Source: Thalassospira lucentensis (GTDB taxonomy: Bacteria > Pseudomonadota > Alphaproteobacteria > Rhodospirillales > Thalassospiraceae). From it: DNA of 64,000 nt. The DNA is taken from positions 62,001-126,000 of the forward strand of contig NZ_LPVY01000025.1 in the NCBI RefSeq assembly GCF_001613805.1. The letters are read 5' to 3'. The position numbers and the translations under genes were made by a program. Under the pieces are notes generated by a model. That model saw only the letters and a list, made by a program, of their open reading frames with translations. It was not told the origin of the DNA and did no database searches. Below are positions 37,719 to 45,619 of the stretch, piece after piece. The stretch's first letter is position 1. The number at the start of each line of letters is the position of its first letter.

Positions 37719-39403
37719 GAGGCAGCCTCGCGCCATTTCAGAATACCGGAGCTGTGATCACCTTCGGCGTCGGAATGATAGCGGAACTTGATTTTCGCAC
37801 TGTCGCGGTTGCAATCAAGTTCCAGCATCACGGTCGATCCCGGTGTGATCGGCTTGCGGTATTTAAGTTGTGTAACTTCACCGATGGTGACCGGTACGTC
37901 AAAAAGCGCTGCGGCCTGATCCACGGCCCAGTGCAGTTGCACCACCCCGGGCAGGATCGGCATGCCGGGAAAATGGCCACGGAAATAAAGCAGATCCACC
38001 GGCAGGTGCAGCGACAGGTTGACGCGGTCATCATCGCGATTTTGTATAACGATTTCAGGCGTTAAAGGTTCCATTTCGGCAAAAAGAGCGCGCAGCAAAT
38101 GAAGCGGGCGTTTGCCCTGGCTGTCGGATGGCAGCTGATCGACAAAGCGCCAGCGTTGCGGCAGGGCAGCGTCGTCTTCGAATTTGGCGATTTCACGCCG
38201 CAATTGCCGGCCCATGCGAAACCGCCCGATATCGGCCAGCATATCGCGGCCGGCGGGTGACAGCACGGCCACCACGCCAAGGCGGCGGTCATTTTCATCG
38301 GGGGTCAGGGCAATGGCGTCTTCGACCAGATGGCTTTGGCGCAGATGGCGTTCAACGGCACCCAGCGAAATGCGTTTGCCTTCGACCTTGACCACCCGGT
38401 CGGCCCGGCCATGCAGGGTGAAGGTGCCGGTTGCGTCATTGATCTTTGCGATGTCTTCGGTCTGATACCAGTCATCGCCGGTGATATGGGCGGCCCGCAC
38501 GCGCAGGCATCCGGCATCATTAAGCGCGACCTCGACCCCCGGTAGAGGATGCCACGGGCAGTTATCGCTGGTTTGCTGACGGTGGGCGATGCCACCGGTT
38601 TCGGTGCTGCCGTAAATTTCGGTCGGGCAGGTGCCAAGCATCGCGGTGGTTTCGGTCGCGGCTGCAAGGTCAAGCGGGCCACCCGATGAAAAGATCAGCG
38701 ATGGGCGCGGCACATCTGCCAGATCGGGATGCAGGTTTTTAAGATGTGCGGGGCTTGTGATCAGGACATCGCCATTATTGATATCGCCCTGCATCATTTC
38801 CCAATAGGGGGCGGGATCGGCGGTAAAGACACGGCCCGTGATCACCGGCCAGACGATGCGGAAAATCAGGCCATAGATATGCTGATGCGATACCAGCCCG
38901 ACAATGCGTGCGCCGTTCGGAATGCGCGGCTGCCAAAGCGGTTCCTGTATGGTGATTTCGGCTTCGATCAGGGCCAGTGTTTTAGGGATGGGTTTGGCAT
39001 CCCCGGTCGAGCCAGATGTAAAGAATACCGCGCGGCAATCGGTTGCGGCGGGCAATGTCATGTGGCTTCCGGTATTGGTCGCAGTGGCCGAGGCTAGTCT
39101 TTCGAGGATGGCGGCGTCATCCAGATACAGATCGAACTGGTTGCTGATGCCATCAAGATAGGCGGGGCGGTCGGTTGCCGGGAAAATGACGGCGGCCCCC
39201 GCCCGCCATGCGGCGGTGATCGCGATCAGGAACAGGCGGGCCGACTGGCAATGGATGGCGATGCGCGAAGATTGGCGCAAGGTCGGATAAAGCCGGTCGA
39301 TATCGGCCAAGATATCACCCGCACAGAAGACCCGGCCGCCTTCAACACAAAGGGCGGTGGCGGCGTTTTTCGGATCATGCAGGTTTGCGATAAAGCCGGT
39401 CAT
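37715..39403 (-). CDS. AMP-ligase/hotdog dehydratase fusion (aryl-polyene cluster)
   Basis: A 562-residue fusion. Residues 1-440 form an acyl-CoA-synthetase-like adenylating domain (FFTSGSTGDAKPIPKTLALI, GSTETGGIAHR). From about 460 to the end is a FabZ-like hotdog domain with LYFRGHFPGMPILPGVVQLH, the dehydratase His motif. In two-gene versions (ApeH and ApeI in E. coli) the ligase loads the aryl acid onto ACP and the dehydratase acts with the ketoreductase; here both are one protein. Confidence 0.9.
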   Translation of the reverse strand: MTGFIANLHDPKNAATALCVEGGRVFCAGDILADIDRLYPTLRQSSRIAIHCQSARLFLIAITAAWRAGAAVIFPATDRPAYLDGISNQFDLYLDDAAILERLASATATNTGSHMTLPAATDCRAVFFTSGSTGDAKPIPKTLALIEAEITIQEPLWQPRIPNGARIVGLVSHQHIYGLIFRIVWPVITGRVFTADPAPYWEMMQGDINNGDVLITSPAHLKNLHPDLADVPRPSLIFSSGGPLDLAAATETTAMLGTCPTEIYGSTETGGIAHRQQTSDNCPWHPLPGVEVALNDAGCLRVRAAHITGDDWYQTEDIAKINDATGTFTLHGRADRVVKVEGKRISLGAVERHLRQSHLVEDAIALTPDENDRRLGVVAVLSPAGRDMLADIGRFRMGRQLRREIAKFEDDAALPQRWRFVDQLPSDSQGKRPLHLLRALFAEMEPLTPEIVIQNRDDDRVNLSLHLPVDLLYFRGHFPGMPILPGVVQLHWAVDQAAALFDVPVTIGEVTQLKYRKPITPGSTVMLELDCNRDSAKIKFRYHSDAEGDHSSGILKWREAAS

Positions 39404-39999
39404 GGGGTTTCGATATTGTTTCCGGTTTTGCGATCATGGCGGGCGCGCAAGAAACGGCGGACCGGCCATTCGCCAATGAACAGGATGCCGATCAGGCCAT
39501 AGGACAGAAGCCCATTATAAAGCGTCCAGATTTCCATGCTCGCATAAAGTGCCGTCCATGTGGCAATCATCGCGTTCAGCGCGAAAAATCCGATCCAGAC
39601 TTTGGTCAGTTTGCGCGTATAGGCAACCGAATAGGCATCAAGATCAGGCATTTTAAGCCGTGCCAGGCGTTCGACCATCGGGCGTTCGGTAAACAGCGTG
39701 ACGGTAAAAACCGTGCCCATGGTCAGGCTGACGATCACCGGATAAAAACGGATGGCGACCAGTTCGCTTGCGATGCCGCCTGCGGCGACAATGACGGCGA
39801 CCAGAACCGCAAGACCGGCAGGCCCATAACGTTTTTGTAGCGCAAATGAAGCGGCACGTAACAGAACGAGGATCAGAAGCCCGATCAGGATGATCTGCGG
39901 GGAAAAGACCGTCAGTCCGAAATAGACCAGAACCGGATAGGTGATACCCAGTATGGCAAGCAGGATGGTCGCGATCCGCTTAGGAACTGACCAGGTCAT
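39400..39999 (-). CDS. Multi-pass membrane protein (COG4648-like)
   Basis: A 199-residue protein with about six to seven hydrophobic segments and no soluble domain. COG4648-type proteins recur in aryl-polyene clusters, with no biochemical role known to me. The ATG at 39999 overlaps the ACP gene by 20 bases and has GAGAAG upstream; its stop overlaps the ligase start. Confidence 0.78.
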   Translation of the reverse strand: MTWSVPKRIATILLAILGITYPVLVYFGLTVFSPQIILIGLLILVLLRAASFALQKRYGPAGLAVLVAVIVAAGGIASELVAIRFYPVIVSLTMGTVFTVTLFTERPMVERLARLKMPDLDAYSVAYTRKLTKVWIGFFALNAMIATWTALYASMEIWTLYNGLLSYGLIGILFIGEWPVRRFLRARHDRKTGNNIETP

Positions 40000-40228
40000 G
40001 AATCTTCTCGACGACGTCATCGACGGTGCGGACAGACCGGAATTCCATGGCCGGGATTTTCTTGCCGGTGATTTCCTGGAATTTGACGATCAGGTCGACG
40101 GCATCGATGCTGTCGAGGTCAAGGTCTTCGAACAGGCGGGCGTCCGGGGTGATATCCTCGGACGGGACTTCGAAAAGTTCGACAAGGTAATCGTGAAGCT
40201 GCTGATAAACGTCCTGGCGACTTTGCAT
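39980..40228 (-). CDS. Acyl carrier protein
   Basis: An 82-residue ACP; LDLDSIDAVDLIVKF carries the phosphopantetheine-accepting Ser (D-S-I). A strong GGAGGGG lies just upstream. One of two ACPs in the cluster. Confidence 0.93.
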   Translation of the reverse strand: MQSRQDVYQQLHDYLVELFEVPSEDITPDARLFEDLDLDSIDAVDLIVKFQEITGKKIPAMEFRSVRTVDDVVEKIHDLVSS

Positions 40229-40230
40229 GA

Positions 40231-40494
40231 TTACCCCTCCTTGCCCGATGCCTGAATGAATTTCGCCAGATTGCGCACGGATGCAAAATGGGTTTTCACA
40301 TCTTCGTTCTTCGCATCAATCCGGACATCGTATTTTTTCTGGATCGCAACGCCAAGTTCAAGGGCATCGATGGAATCAAGGCCTAGCCCATCAACAAACA
40401 GGGCTTCTTCGCTGTCGATATCCTCGACACTTATGTCTTCGAGATTAAGCGTCTCGATAATGAAGGCTTTAAGTTCTGTTTCCAGCGAAGTCAT
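40231..40494 (-). CDS. Acyl carrier protein
   Basis: An 87-residue ACP with GLGLDSIDALELGVAIQKKY. It differs from its neighbour, so the two may serve priming and elongation separately. It overlaps the acyltransferase gene by 26 bases and ends two bases before the second ACP. Confidence 0.93.
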   Translation of the reverse strand: MTSLETELKAFIIETLNLEDISVEDIDSEEALFVDGLGLDSIDALELGVAIQKKYDVRIDAKNEDVKTHFASVRNLAKFIQASGKEG

Positions 40495-41296
40495 GCGTCA
40501 GTCTGTCCAGATAATAATCCTTGATGATCCGGGTCAGCAAACGGGCCTGTCTGGCGCGGCTTAATGTCGGATCAGCAATGTCCCCAAATGATAGCGGTGC
40601 ATCGACCACCAGCCGAAAACGGATTTTCGACGGCGGAATGCGATACCACGGTACCCCCTTTTTCAGGGTATCGTGATTACAGTGCACAACCACAGGAATC
40701 AAGTCGACTTGTGTTTCTATCGCGATATTCGCTACCCCGCGTTGCAATTGGCCCAGTTTGCGGCGGCTGGGCGTGCGCGTACCTTCGGGGAAAATCAGGA
40801 TACAGGCACCGGTTGCCAGATGATCGCGCGCCTGCGAAATCAGGTTTTCCGGGTCATCATTATTGCGAATGAAACCAGCCGCACGTACCACACCGGCCAT
40901 GAACGGATTGCGAAACAGTTCGTGTTTGACGACACACTGGCAGCGATCCATCTGGGCCAGGATCATCACGACATCAAGCAATGTCGGGTGATTGGCGATG
41001 ATCAGCGCCCCACGTGCGGATCGCAGGCGTTCGATATTTTCGGTTTCGGCAACCGCCACACCGGTGACATCAAGCATCCATGTGAAAAGGCGAAAACCGC
41101 GGCAGATGACAAACTGGGCATAGCGGCGGCGTTTGGCCCGGTCGCGCAGGATGATCATCATGGCAGGGAAGATGGTGATGGCCATCAAAAGCCCGCCCAG
41201 ACCAAAGGATGAAAAGGCAAAGCCGGTCGCCAGCAACCGCCAGTACCAGTTAAAGCCTTTTTTCGGCCGTGTGGGCGTGCCTTGTCTTTCAGCCAT
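40469..41296 (-). CDS. PlsC-type lysophospholipid acyltransferase family protein
   Basis: Membrane-associated acyltransferase (275 aa) with N-terminal hydrophobic region, NHPTLLDVVMI (HX4D) and LIFPEGTRTPSRRKLG. Together with the LpxL-type domain at 35997 it probably acylates the glycolipid carrier of the pigment. Overlaps the preceding gene by 8 bases. Confidence 0.88.
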   Translation of the reverse strand: MAERQGTPTRPKKGFNWYWRLLATGFAFSSFGLGGLLMAITIFPAMMIILRDRAKRRRYAQFVICRGFRLFTWMLDVTGVAVAETENIERLRSARGALIIANHPTLLDVVMILAQMDRCQCVVKHELFRNPFMAGVVRAAGFIRNNDDPENLISQARDHLATGACILIFPEGTRTPSRRKLGQLQRGVANIAIETQVDLIPVVVHCNHDTLKKGVPWYRIPPSKIRFRLVVDAPLSFGDIADPTLSRARQARLLTRIIKDYYLDRLTHDFAGNRT

Positions 41297-42032
41297 TCGA
41301 TTGCATTATCCAGCCGCCGGTCTTTCCTGGCAGGTGCAATCCGGTTTTGGATGACGCACCCAGATAGGCGGCAATCGCACGTGCCTGCCGGTGGGGCATC
41401 GGGGCGGGATCATGGTCGGGGATTGGATCGAACCAGAACATTTTGCCATCTGTCGCCGTTGGCTGATCAAAGCGGATGGCAAGGGCAGTGCCGGAAATAT
41501 CGTCCGGGTCCTGATCCTGATAGATGTCGGGCAGCGGCAGATCGACATAGCACAGGATGACCGGGCCATCCTCGCTGGTGAGCTGGCATAATGTTTCGGT
41601 AAGTGCTGCGATCAGGCTGTCATTCCCGGCCGAAATCGCGGTGTGGCTTTGGGTGATCGACCAGTTGATCGAGGCAACCCCGACCAGCGCATTATGCACC
41701 GACATGCTGAAATCGGCAGGGGAGAGGGTTTCGTTTGTCGCGACCTGATGAAGCAGTTTCAGCGTGCGATCAATATTACCGTGGCGTGATGCAAAAACGA
41801 TATGCGGGTTGTCGCCATCACGGATGGTATGGCCAAGCACCTCGGCGGCGGCGCGGCCATACAAATCCAGACGCCGCCGCCAGGCAGGTTTGAGGCTGCG
41901 CGCCAGATTGGCATTATTCATGTCGTCAATCGGGACTGCGATGTGCCCGGACGTTCCGGATTTCAGGACCGCATGATCATCGCGGTCTTCCCAGAACGCC
42001 CAGTGCGAAATTCTGGCCTGCAGCAGCGTCAT
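41289..42032 (-). CDS. Ketosynthase-like chain-length factor
   Basis: A 247-residue protein resembling only the N-terminal part of a ketosynthase: FSMSVHNALVGVASINWS near residue 107, with no active-site Cys in the TACSS context. This matches the 'beta-ketoacyl synthase chain length factor' family of aryl-polyene clusters, which pairs with a full ketosynthase. AAGG precedes the start. Confidence 0.85.
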   Translation of the reverse strand: MTLLQARISHWAFWEDRDDHAVLKSGTSGHIAVPIDDMNNANLARSLKPAWRRRLDLYGRAAAEVLGHTIRDGDNPHIVFASRHGNIDRTLKLLHQVATNETLSPADFSMSVHNALVGVASINWSITQSHTAISAGNDSLIAALTETLCQLTSEDGPVILCYVDLPLPDIYQDQDPDDISGTALAIRFDQPTATDGKMFWFDPIPDHDPAPMPHRQARAIAAYLGASSKTGLHLPGKTGGWIMQSNG

Positions 42033-42040
42033 ATCAAACC

Positions 42041-42442
42041 TTATTGGGCAAGGGCAGCCTTTGCCGATACCTCACGCAGGATATCCTGTCTCAGATTATT
42101 GACCCAGCGATTGTAATTATAATGGATCGAAGTGCCATCATAATTCAGATTGGTGCTATCGACGTAGGAAATCGAAAATTCGGACTGATCAAAGTCGATT
42201 TCGACCTTGGCAAGATGGTCGCGCGGGGAATAGGTCGCGATCAGTTCACCTTCGGCCTTGCGCTGAACGATCCATTCACGTTCGCCTGCGGCCTTGATGA
42301 TGCTTTCTTCGATCTGTGCCATGCTGAGTTTTGCCGCATCAGCCGGGAGGGGCTGACTGCTGACATTCTGGACCGGGGCGGTGCGGCATGCGGCAACAAC
42401 AAGTGCCAGCAAACCGACGACTGCAAATTTCAAACTGCGCAT
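42041..42442 (-). CDS. Small lipoprotein, first gene of the aryl-polyene operon
   Basis: A 133-residue predicted lipoprotein: MRSLKFAVVGLLALVVAAC ends in a lipobox (VAAC). The mature part has no motif I recognise. The start at 42442 has AGG upstream; the frame's extension to 42487 would precede the signal peptide and cross the likely promoter. Eight bases separate its stop from the next gene. Confidence 0.78.
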   Translation of the reverse strand: MRSLKFAVVGLLALVVAACRTAPVQNVSSQPLPADAAKLSMAQIEESIIKAAGEREWIVQRKAEGELIATYSPRDHLAKVEIDFDQSEFSISYVDSTNLNYDGTSIHYNYNRWVNNLRQDILREVSAKAALAQ

Positions 42443-42464
42443 ATCCAACCTGCCTTTTGTTGAT

Positions 42465-42496
42465 ATTATCCGATTGATCCGGTGCATTGGATCAAT
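42465..42496 (-). promoter_or_regulatory. Candidate promoter and dyad operator of the aryl-polyene operon
   Basis: ATTGATCC (42473-42480) and GGATCAAT (42489-42496) form a perfect 8-bp dyad with an 8-base spacer. On the minus strand TTGATC (42490-42495) and GATAAT (42465-42470) could be the -35 and -10, 19 bases apart, with the dyad over the -35 and spacer. The long spacing with an internal dyad resembles MerR-type promoters, but no such regulator gene is in the window. Confidence 0.4.
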
Positions 42497-42583
42497 TATC
42501 GCGTTTTTTATTGCCCGAGCCGGGCAGACGCCCCTGATTTAAAGAACCCGTCGCCAACAACACAACCAAAACTTGCCAGATAT

Positions 42584-43120
42584 ATGAAAAAAAACGCAAT
42601 CATCGATGTCAATACCGCGTTTGAGGGCAGCGTTTTATGGTGCTGGCAGCGGATCAATGATCTGAAGGGGGATCGCGCGGAAAAGCGCCGCCAAAGTTCG
42701 ATGCGCGGGTGGCAGATGCTGGGCGATCTTGGCCGGCATATGTGGCCCGATATTGCGGGGGATGCGGCATTTGAAACCGTGCGGCAAAGTTCCGGCCGGC
42801 CCGGCCTGATCATCGATGGTGTGATTCACTGTGCGAGCATTAGCCACAGCCGCGACCTGGTGGCGGTGGCGATTGCCAAAGGCCCCGATGTTATGATCGG
42901 CATCGATATCGAATATCGCGACCCGAGCCGTGATATCGAGGCCCTGTCACGCTGGCTGTTTGACGGGGATGCGGATGGCCGGGATTTTTATCAGGGCTGG
43001 TGCGATTACGAGGCGGCCTTCAAGGCAACGGGCGAAACCGACCCGTTGGCACAGGCACGCGCCACATTGATCGCGATTGAAACCATCGATGGATTCTCCG
43101 GCGCGCTGGCACGGGTTTGA
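42584..43120 (+). CDS. 4'-phosphopantetheinyl transferase superfamily protein
   Basis: A 178-residue protein transcribed away from the aryl-polyene operon. IHCASISHSRDLVAVAIA, MIGIDIEYRDPSRD and WCDYEAAFKATGE correspond to the SxSHS, GIDIE and WxxKEAxxK motifs of holo-ACP synthases. The third has Tyr-Glu-Ala-Ala-Phe-Lys in place of Lys-Glu-Ala. It probably activates the two ACPs of the cluster. Start set at the ATG at 42584; no strong ribosome binding site is visible, and an upstream in-frame ATG at 42482 would cover the dyad. Confidence 0.78.
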   Translation: MKKNAIIDVNTAFEGSVLWCWQRINDLKGDRAEKRRQSSMRGWQMLGDLGRHMWPDIAGDAAFETVRQSSGRPGLIIDGVIHCASISHSRDLVAVAIAKGPDVMIGIDIEYRDPSRDIEALSRWLFDGDADGRDFYQGWCDYEAAFKATGETDPLAQARATLIAIETIDGFSGALARV

Positions 43121-43201
43121 CAGGGCCGGATTTTAGCTGCTTGAATTTGCGCGATAATATTGCGACAGGTAAAGCTGTCGGCAATTGGGGCGGAAAGAAA
43201 C

Positions 43202-43939
43202 ATGACGCAAAATGTCTGGGTCGGTCAGAACATCACGGCGGGTGCCCGGTTGCGGCTGTTCTGTTTTCCGTTTGCCGGGGGCGGGGCGTTGGCCTATCGG
43301 CCGTGGCTGACACAATTCCCCGATGATATCGATGTGGTACCGGTCAATCTGCCGGGGCGTGAGCAGCGGTTTGGCGATCCGGTGATTGATGATCTTTCGG
43401 CGATGGTTGAGGCCGTCGCCGCAGGATTAAAGCCCTTTATGGATCGGCCGTTTGCGTTTTTCGGTTATTCGATGGGGGCGCTGATTTCCCATCATCTGGC
43501 CTGTCATCTGCAACAGGTGGGGATGGCTGTGCCGGTTCATCTGTTTGTTGCCGCAAGGCGGGGGCCGAATGTGGCCGGGCATCGGGCGCCGTTGCATCAT
43601 CTGTCATCGGATGAGTTCTGGCGGGGGATTGCGAATTATGGCGGGACGCCCACCGAAATTCTGGAAAATGCGGAATATCGCGCCCTGTTTGAGCCCAGCC
43701 TTAGGGCGGATTTCAGATTGTCGGAAACCGCGGTTTCGACCGGATTGCCCAAACTGTTCTGCCCGATTACCGCCTTTGGCGGGGCGGATGATCCGAACCC
43801 GGTGCCGGATGAACTGGACGACTGGGCGGCGGCAACCACGAGCGACTTTGCCAAGCATGTTTTGCCTGGCGGGCATTTTTTCCTGCGTGATGCCGGGGAT
43901 GACATCATGCGCGTGGTCAGGGATGCGCTGATTGCGTGA
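43202..43939 (+). CDS. Type II thioesterase (NRPS/PKS editing)
   Basis: Alpha/beta-hydrolase (245 aa) of the GrsT/RifR type: CFPFAGGGALAYRPW, VNLPGREQRFGDP, nucleophile Ser90 in FFGYSMGALISHHLA, and LPGGHFFL with the catalytic His. Such enzymes clear misprimed carrier proteins for NRPS lines, in keeping with the nearby NRPS genes. GGAAAG precedes the ATG at 43202. It converges with the exporter gene ending four bases away. Confidence 0.88.
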   Translation: MTQNVWVGQNITAGARLRLFCFPFAGGGALAYRPWLTQFPDDIDVVPVNLPGREQRFGDPVIDDLSAMVEAVAAGLKPFMDRPFAFFGYSMGALISHHLACHLQQVGMAVPVHLFVAARRGPNVAGHRAPLHHLSSDEFWRGIANYGGTPTEILENAEYRALFEPSLRADFRLSETAVSTGLPKLFCPITAFGGADDPNPVPDELDDWAAATTSDFAKHVLPGGHFFLRDAGDDIMRVVRDALIA

Positions 43940-43943
43940 TGGA

Positions 43944-45617
43944 TCAGGCTTGGGTGGTTTGACGTCCGTCGACAAATTCGCCGTCGCGGACGTGATAGAT
44001 CGTATCGGCCTTGTCAAACCAGCGATCATCATGGGTGACACAGATGATGATCTTGCCCTGTTTGCGTAAGGAGGGCAGGATTTTTTCATAGAAGACCGAG
44101 CGGAAATGAGGGTCCTGATCGGCGGCCCATTCATCAAGGACAAGAACCGGCTTTTCTTCGAGCAGAGCCGCGATCAGGGCAAGGCGTTTGCGTTGCCCCT
44201 GTGACAGCGAGGTCGTTGAAAAGGCGTTATCATCCAGTTCGACCTTGTCGTCGATTTCCATCTGTTTGAGCAGTGTTTCGACCCGCTTCGGATCGATATC
44301 ATCAATGCCGTAGAGTTCGCGAAACAGGTGATAGTCCGACAGCACGGTCGCGAAATGATCGCGATAAAGCTGCAGGGCGTCGGTCGGCACCGGGCAGTCA
44401 TTGACCATGATTGATCCGCCTGCCGCCGGGCGAAGGCCGGTCAGAACGGCGATGATCGTCGATTTGCCCGCCCCATTGCCGCCGGTGATAAAGGTGATTT
44501 CACCCTTTTTGAAGGTGGCATTGATCGGGCCGACGGCAAAACCCGGACTGTCCGATGTGCCGGGATAGGAGAAACGAACGTCACGCAGGCTGATTTCGGC
44601 GATATTGCCAAGGGCATCCTGGAATTTTTCAAGGGTTTCGGGTGATGATGTGCCGTTCGTGGCCTCCTGCGCGTGCTGGGCGTCAAGGGCGTCTTCGAGC
44701 TGATCATCGATATCCTTGATCTTGCGTAGTGCCACATCGGAATCGGTAAAGCTGGGCACGGCGGCAACCACCGCCCCGATCGGGCCGATCATGAACAGGG
44801 CCGCGGTCGTGGTTTGCACGGCAACGTCGTGATAGTCCGATGTGAAGATCGGAACGATGAACACCATGGCCGCCATCATCCCGTAGAAAGCCAGCTGGAT
44901 CAGGGCGAATTCGCGCGACCACTGGGCCTTGACCACGGATTTGGTATCGCGTGCCCGGATGGATCGGTCATTGAGCGCACCCAGAAGTGCGGCACGACGC
45001 CGACTGTTCATTTTGACTTCCTTGAAGCCATGCAGAAGATCGGACAACCCGCCAAAGAGCAGGTTTTCATCATCGATCGCATCCCGGGTCGCATCATTGA
45101 TTTTACGGATGCGTTGCAGGTGGATGGTCGAAACCACGATGGCCAGAACCGAAATCATCACAAAGGCAAAGGTCGACAGCCACGCAAGATAGGCCGCCAC
45201 ACAGATGATCAGGACCACCTGCTGCACGCCGTTCAGCATCAGGGGCAGGGCGGCGGATACGGTTTGCATTTCCTGGGTCAGCGCGGTTTGAACCGCACCC
45301 TGTCCGACCCTGGCCAGGGTATCGGGGGCGGCTTTTCGCACGCGATCAAACATGCCAAGGCGAAGCTGATGGAGGATGTGTTCTACCTCGGCGGCGATCA
45401 TGTCGCTGGATTTCTTCTGGGCCCAGATATAGCCGATCAGCGACAGGCCCATCATGCCGAGATAGCGCATGCTGGCAACGCCGTCTTCGGCCTGTTCGGC
45501 GGCCAGGTTGACGATGATCAGCACCATGGTGGTGGCAATCGAGGCCAGTGACAGCAGGCCAACGGCAAGCCGCAGATCGATGCGGGTTCGGGATCGCAGA
45601 AGATCAATAAGCAGCAT
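43944..45617 (-). CDS. Cyclic-peptide ABC exporter (PvdE/SyrD type), second of a pair
   Basis: A 557-residue half-transporter: six hydrophobic segments within about residues 15-300, then an ATPase domain with GGNGAGKST, LSQGQRKRLALI, and LVLDEWAADQDPHFRSVFYE. The LDEWAADQDP Walker B extension is characteristic of the cyclic peptide/siderophore exporter family. It starts two bases after the stop of its sister gene, so the two may form a heterodimer exporting the NRPS product or precursor. Confidence 0.92.
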   Translation of the reverse strand: MLLIDLLRSRTRIDLRLAVGLLSLASIATTMVLIIVNLAAEQAEDGVASMRYLGMMGLSLIGYIWAQKKSSDMIAAEVEHILHQLRLGMFDRVRKAAPDTLARVGQGAVQTALTQEMQTVSAALPLMLNGVQQVVLIICVAAYLAWLSTFAFVMISVLAIVVSTIHLQRIRKINDATRDAIDDENLLFGGLSDLLHGFKEVKMNSRRRAALLGALNDRSIRARDTKSVVKAQWSREFALIQLAFYGMMAAMVFIVPIFTSDYHDVAVQTTTAALFMIGPIGAVVAAVPSFTDSDVALRKIKDIDDQLEDALDAQHAQEATNGTSSPETLEKFQDALGNIAEISLRDVRFSYPGTSDSPGFAVGPINATFKKGEITFITGGNGAGKSTIIAVLTGLRPAAGGSIMVNDCPVPTDALQLYRDHFATVLSDYHLFRELYGIDDIDPKRVETLLKQMEIDDKVELDDNAFSTTSLSQGQRKRLALIAALLEEKPVLVLDEWAADQDPHFRSVFYEKILPSLRKQGKIIICVTHDDRWFDKADTIYHVRDGEFVDGRQTTQA

Positions 45618-45619
45618 GA

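Noticed and set aside
43160..43184. Hairpin (GACAG/CTGTC with TTGC/GCAA flanks) before the type II thioesterase gene as a riboswitch
   Set aside because: A short stem only, with no conserved riboswitch elements visible.
44814..45551. 245-codon open frame on the plus strand
   Set aside because: Antisense to a peptide-exporter gene, His/Gly/Gln-rich shadow translation.
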